From positions 1-39,491 of the forward strand of contig DASYSS010000081.1 in the NCBI GenBank assembly GCA_036003045.1: a DNA stretch of 39,491 bases, given 5' to 3'. Position 1 is the first letter of the stretch. Every line of letters starts with the position of its first letter. The notes beneath the pieces were generated by a model. The model saw nothing but the letters and a program-made list of their open reading frames with translations. It had not been told where the DNA came from and did not search any database. Source of the DNA: Gemmatimonadaceae bacterium. GTDB lineage: Bacteria > Gemmatimonadota > Gemmatimonadetes > Gemmatimonadales > Gemmatimonadaceae. The translations under genes were made by a program, and so were the position numbers. Below, piece after piece: positions 39,200 to 39,491 of the stretch.

Positions 39200-39491
39200 T
39201 GGACCGAGCCACCGCTCGCCGTCGGGGCCCTGAGTGGCCCGAGCACCGACCTTCGCGACCACCGATACCTCCCTTCCACGCCGCTCGGCCCAAACCCGAC
39301 CATTCTCGCGCGCAACACTGCGAGCCCTTCGCAGCTTAATGCACCAGGACCCAAAACGCGCCGAAACTAAGTGCCTGATTCACGGCCACTTGCGCTTTCG
39401 CGCCAGCGGTCTCTTCGTTATTACACAACGTTTGCATTGCAGTCTTTAGCACATTTTCGCAGCCTAACGACGCTGTATAATTAGCGTTGAT
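39200..39491. other. Post-integrase region with core-site-like motif
   Basis: No gene is supported in these 292 bases. From about 39400 onward the DNA becomes clearly less GC-rich than the rest of the window. GCCTAAC at 39462-39468 fits the integron core site R-YYY-AAC (read on the other strand GTTAGGC, G-TT-RRR-Y). A GCGTTGAT stretch near the window end resembles, but does not exactly match, the partner core. This could be attI or the start of the first attC; the site cannot be completed because the window ends. Confidence 0.4.

Noticed and set aside
1..39491. tRNA, rRNA, riboswitch or replication origin
   Set aside because: I saw no cloverleaf with a TTCRA arm, no rRNA signature, no riboswitch core and no cluster of DnaA boxes; a covariance-model scan would be needed to be certain.

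Overview
The window is GC-rich chromosomal DNA, densely coded on both strands, with no rRNA, tRNA or CRISPR that I can see. The gene content suggests a Gemmatimonadota-like soil bacterium: two Ser/Thr kinases of the PknB type, an ECF sigma/kinase pair, an ECF42 sigma with its DGPF/YCII partner, many secreted lipoproteins, LVIVD and DUF305 proteins, and a secreted S9 peptidase. This assignment is inference from gene content; Acidobacteriota or another soil lineage is possible.

Layout. 1-4651 (minus): an operon-like run of two tandem DUF2891 secreted proteins and an S9 prolyl oligopeptidase cut off by the window start. 4961-6133 (minus) is an LIC_10091-like lipoprotein; 6200-7252 (plus) is a proline racemase superfamily enzyme. 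7230-13116 (minus) holds a gene remnant, a GH43 lipoprotein, a truncated FAD monooxygenase coupled to an ABM membrane protein, a small membrane protein, a cyclic-nucleotide-domain histidine kinase and a secreted two-domain VOC protein. 13323-15645 carries a hypothetical gene, an outer-membrane barrel, an aldo/keto reductase and a frameshifted remnant.

15662-21239 is a signalling block: a 1009-residue kinase/SUMF1-like/hydrolase fusion, a DUF4440 lipoprotein, and divergently an overlapping ECF sigma - kinase - CPCC-like zinc protein operon. 21273-24694 has small alpha/beta-barrel proteins (two ABM, one YCII), a RidA protein and the ECF42 sigma factor. A TGTCGA-N17-CGTC sequence in front of the YCII gene matches the known ECF42 promoter type.

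24988-29091 (plus) contains lipoproteins, a kelch protein, DUF2164, two copies of a dispersed long inverted repeat, and an HTH/zinc-motif/membrane protein. 29101-31383 holds a LigD split into polymerase and ligase genes, with a divergent Holliday-junction-resolvase-like gene. 31519-38101 has a membrane histidine kinase, a GNAT enzyme, a metallophosphoesterase, DUF305 and LVIVD proteins.

38192-39199 encodes an integron integrase (IntI type), followed by less GC-rich DNA with a core-site-like GCCTAAC just before the window ends. The window therefore seems to stop at the edge of a chromosomal integron, whose cassettes would lie outside it. This is the most promising lead. The kinase/SUMF1/hydrolase fusion and the two stacked sigma-factor modules come next.
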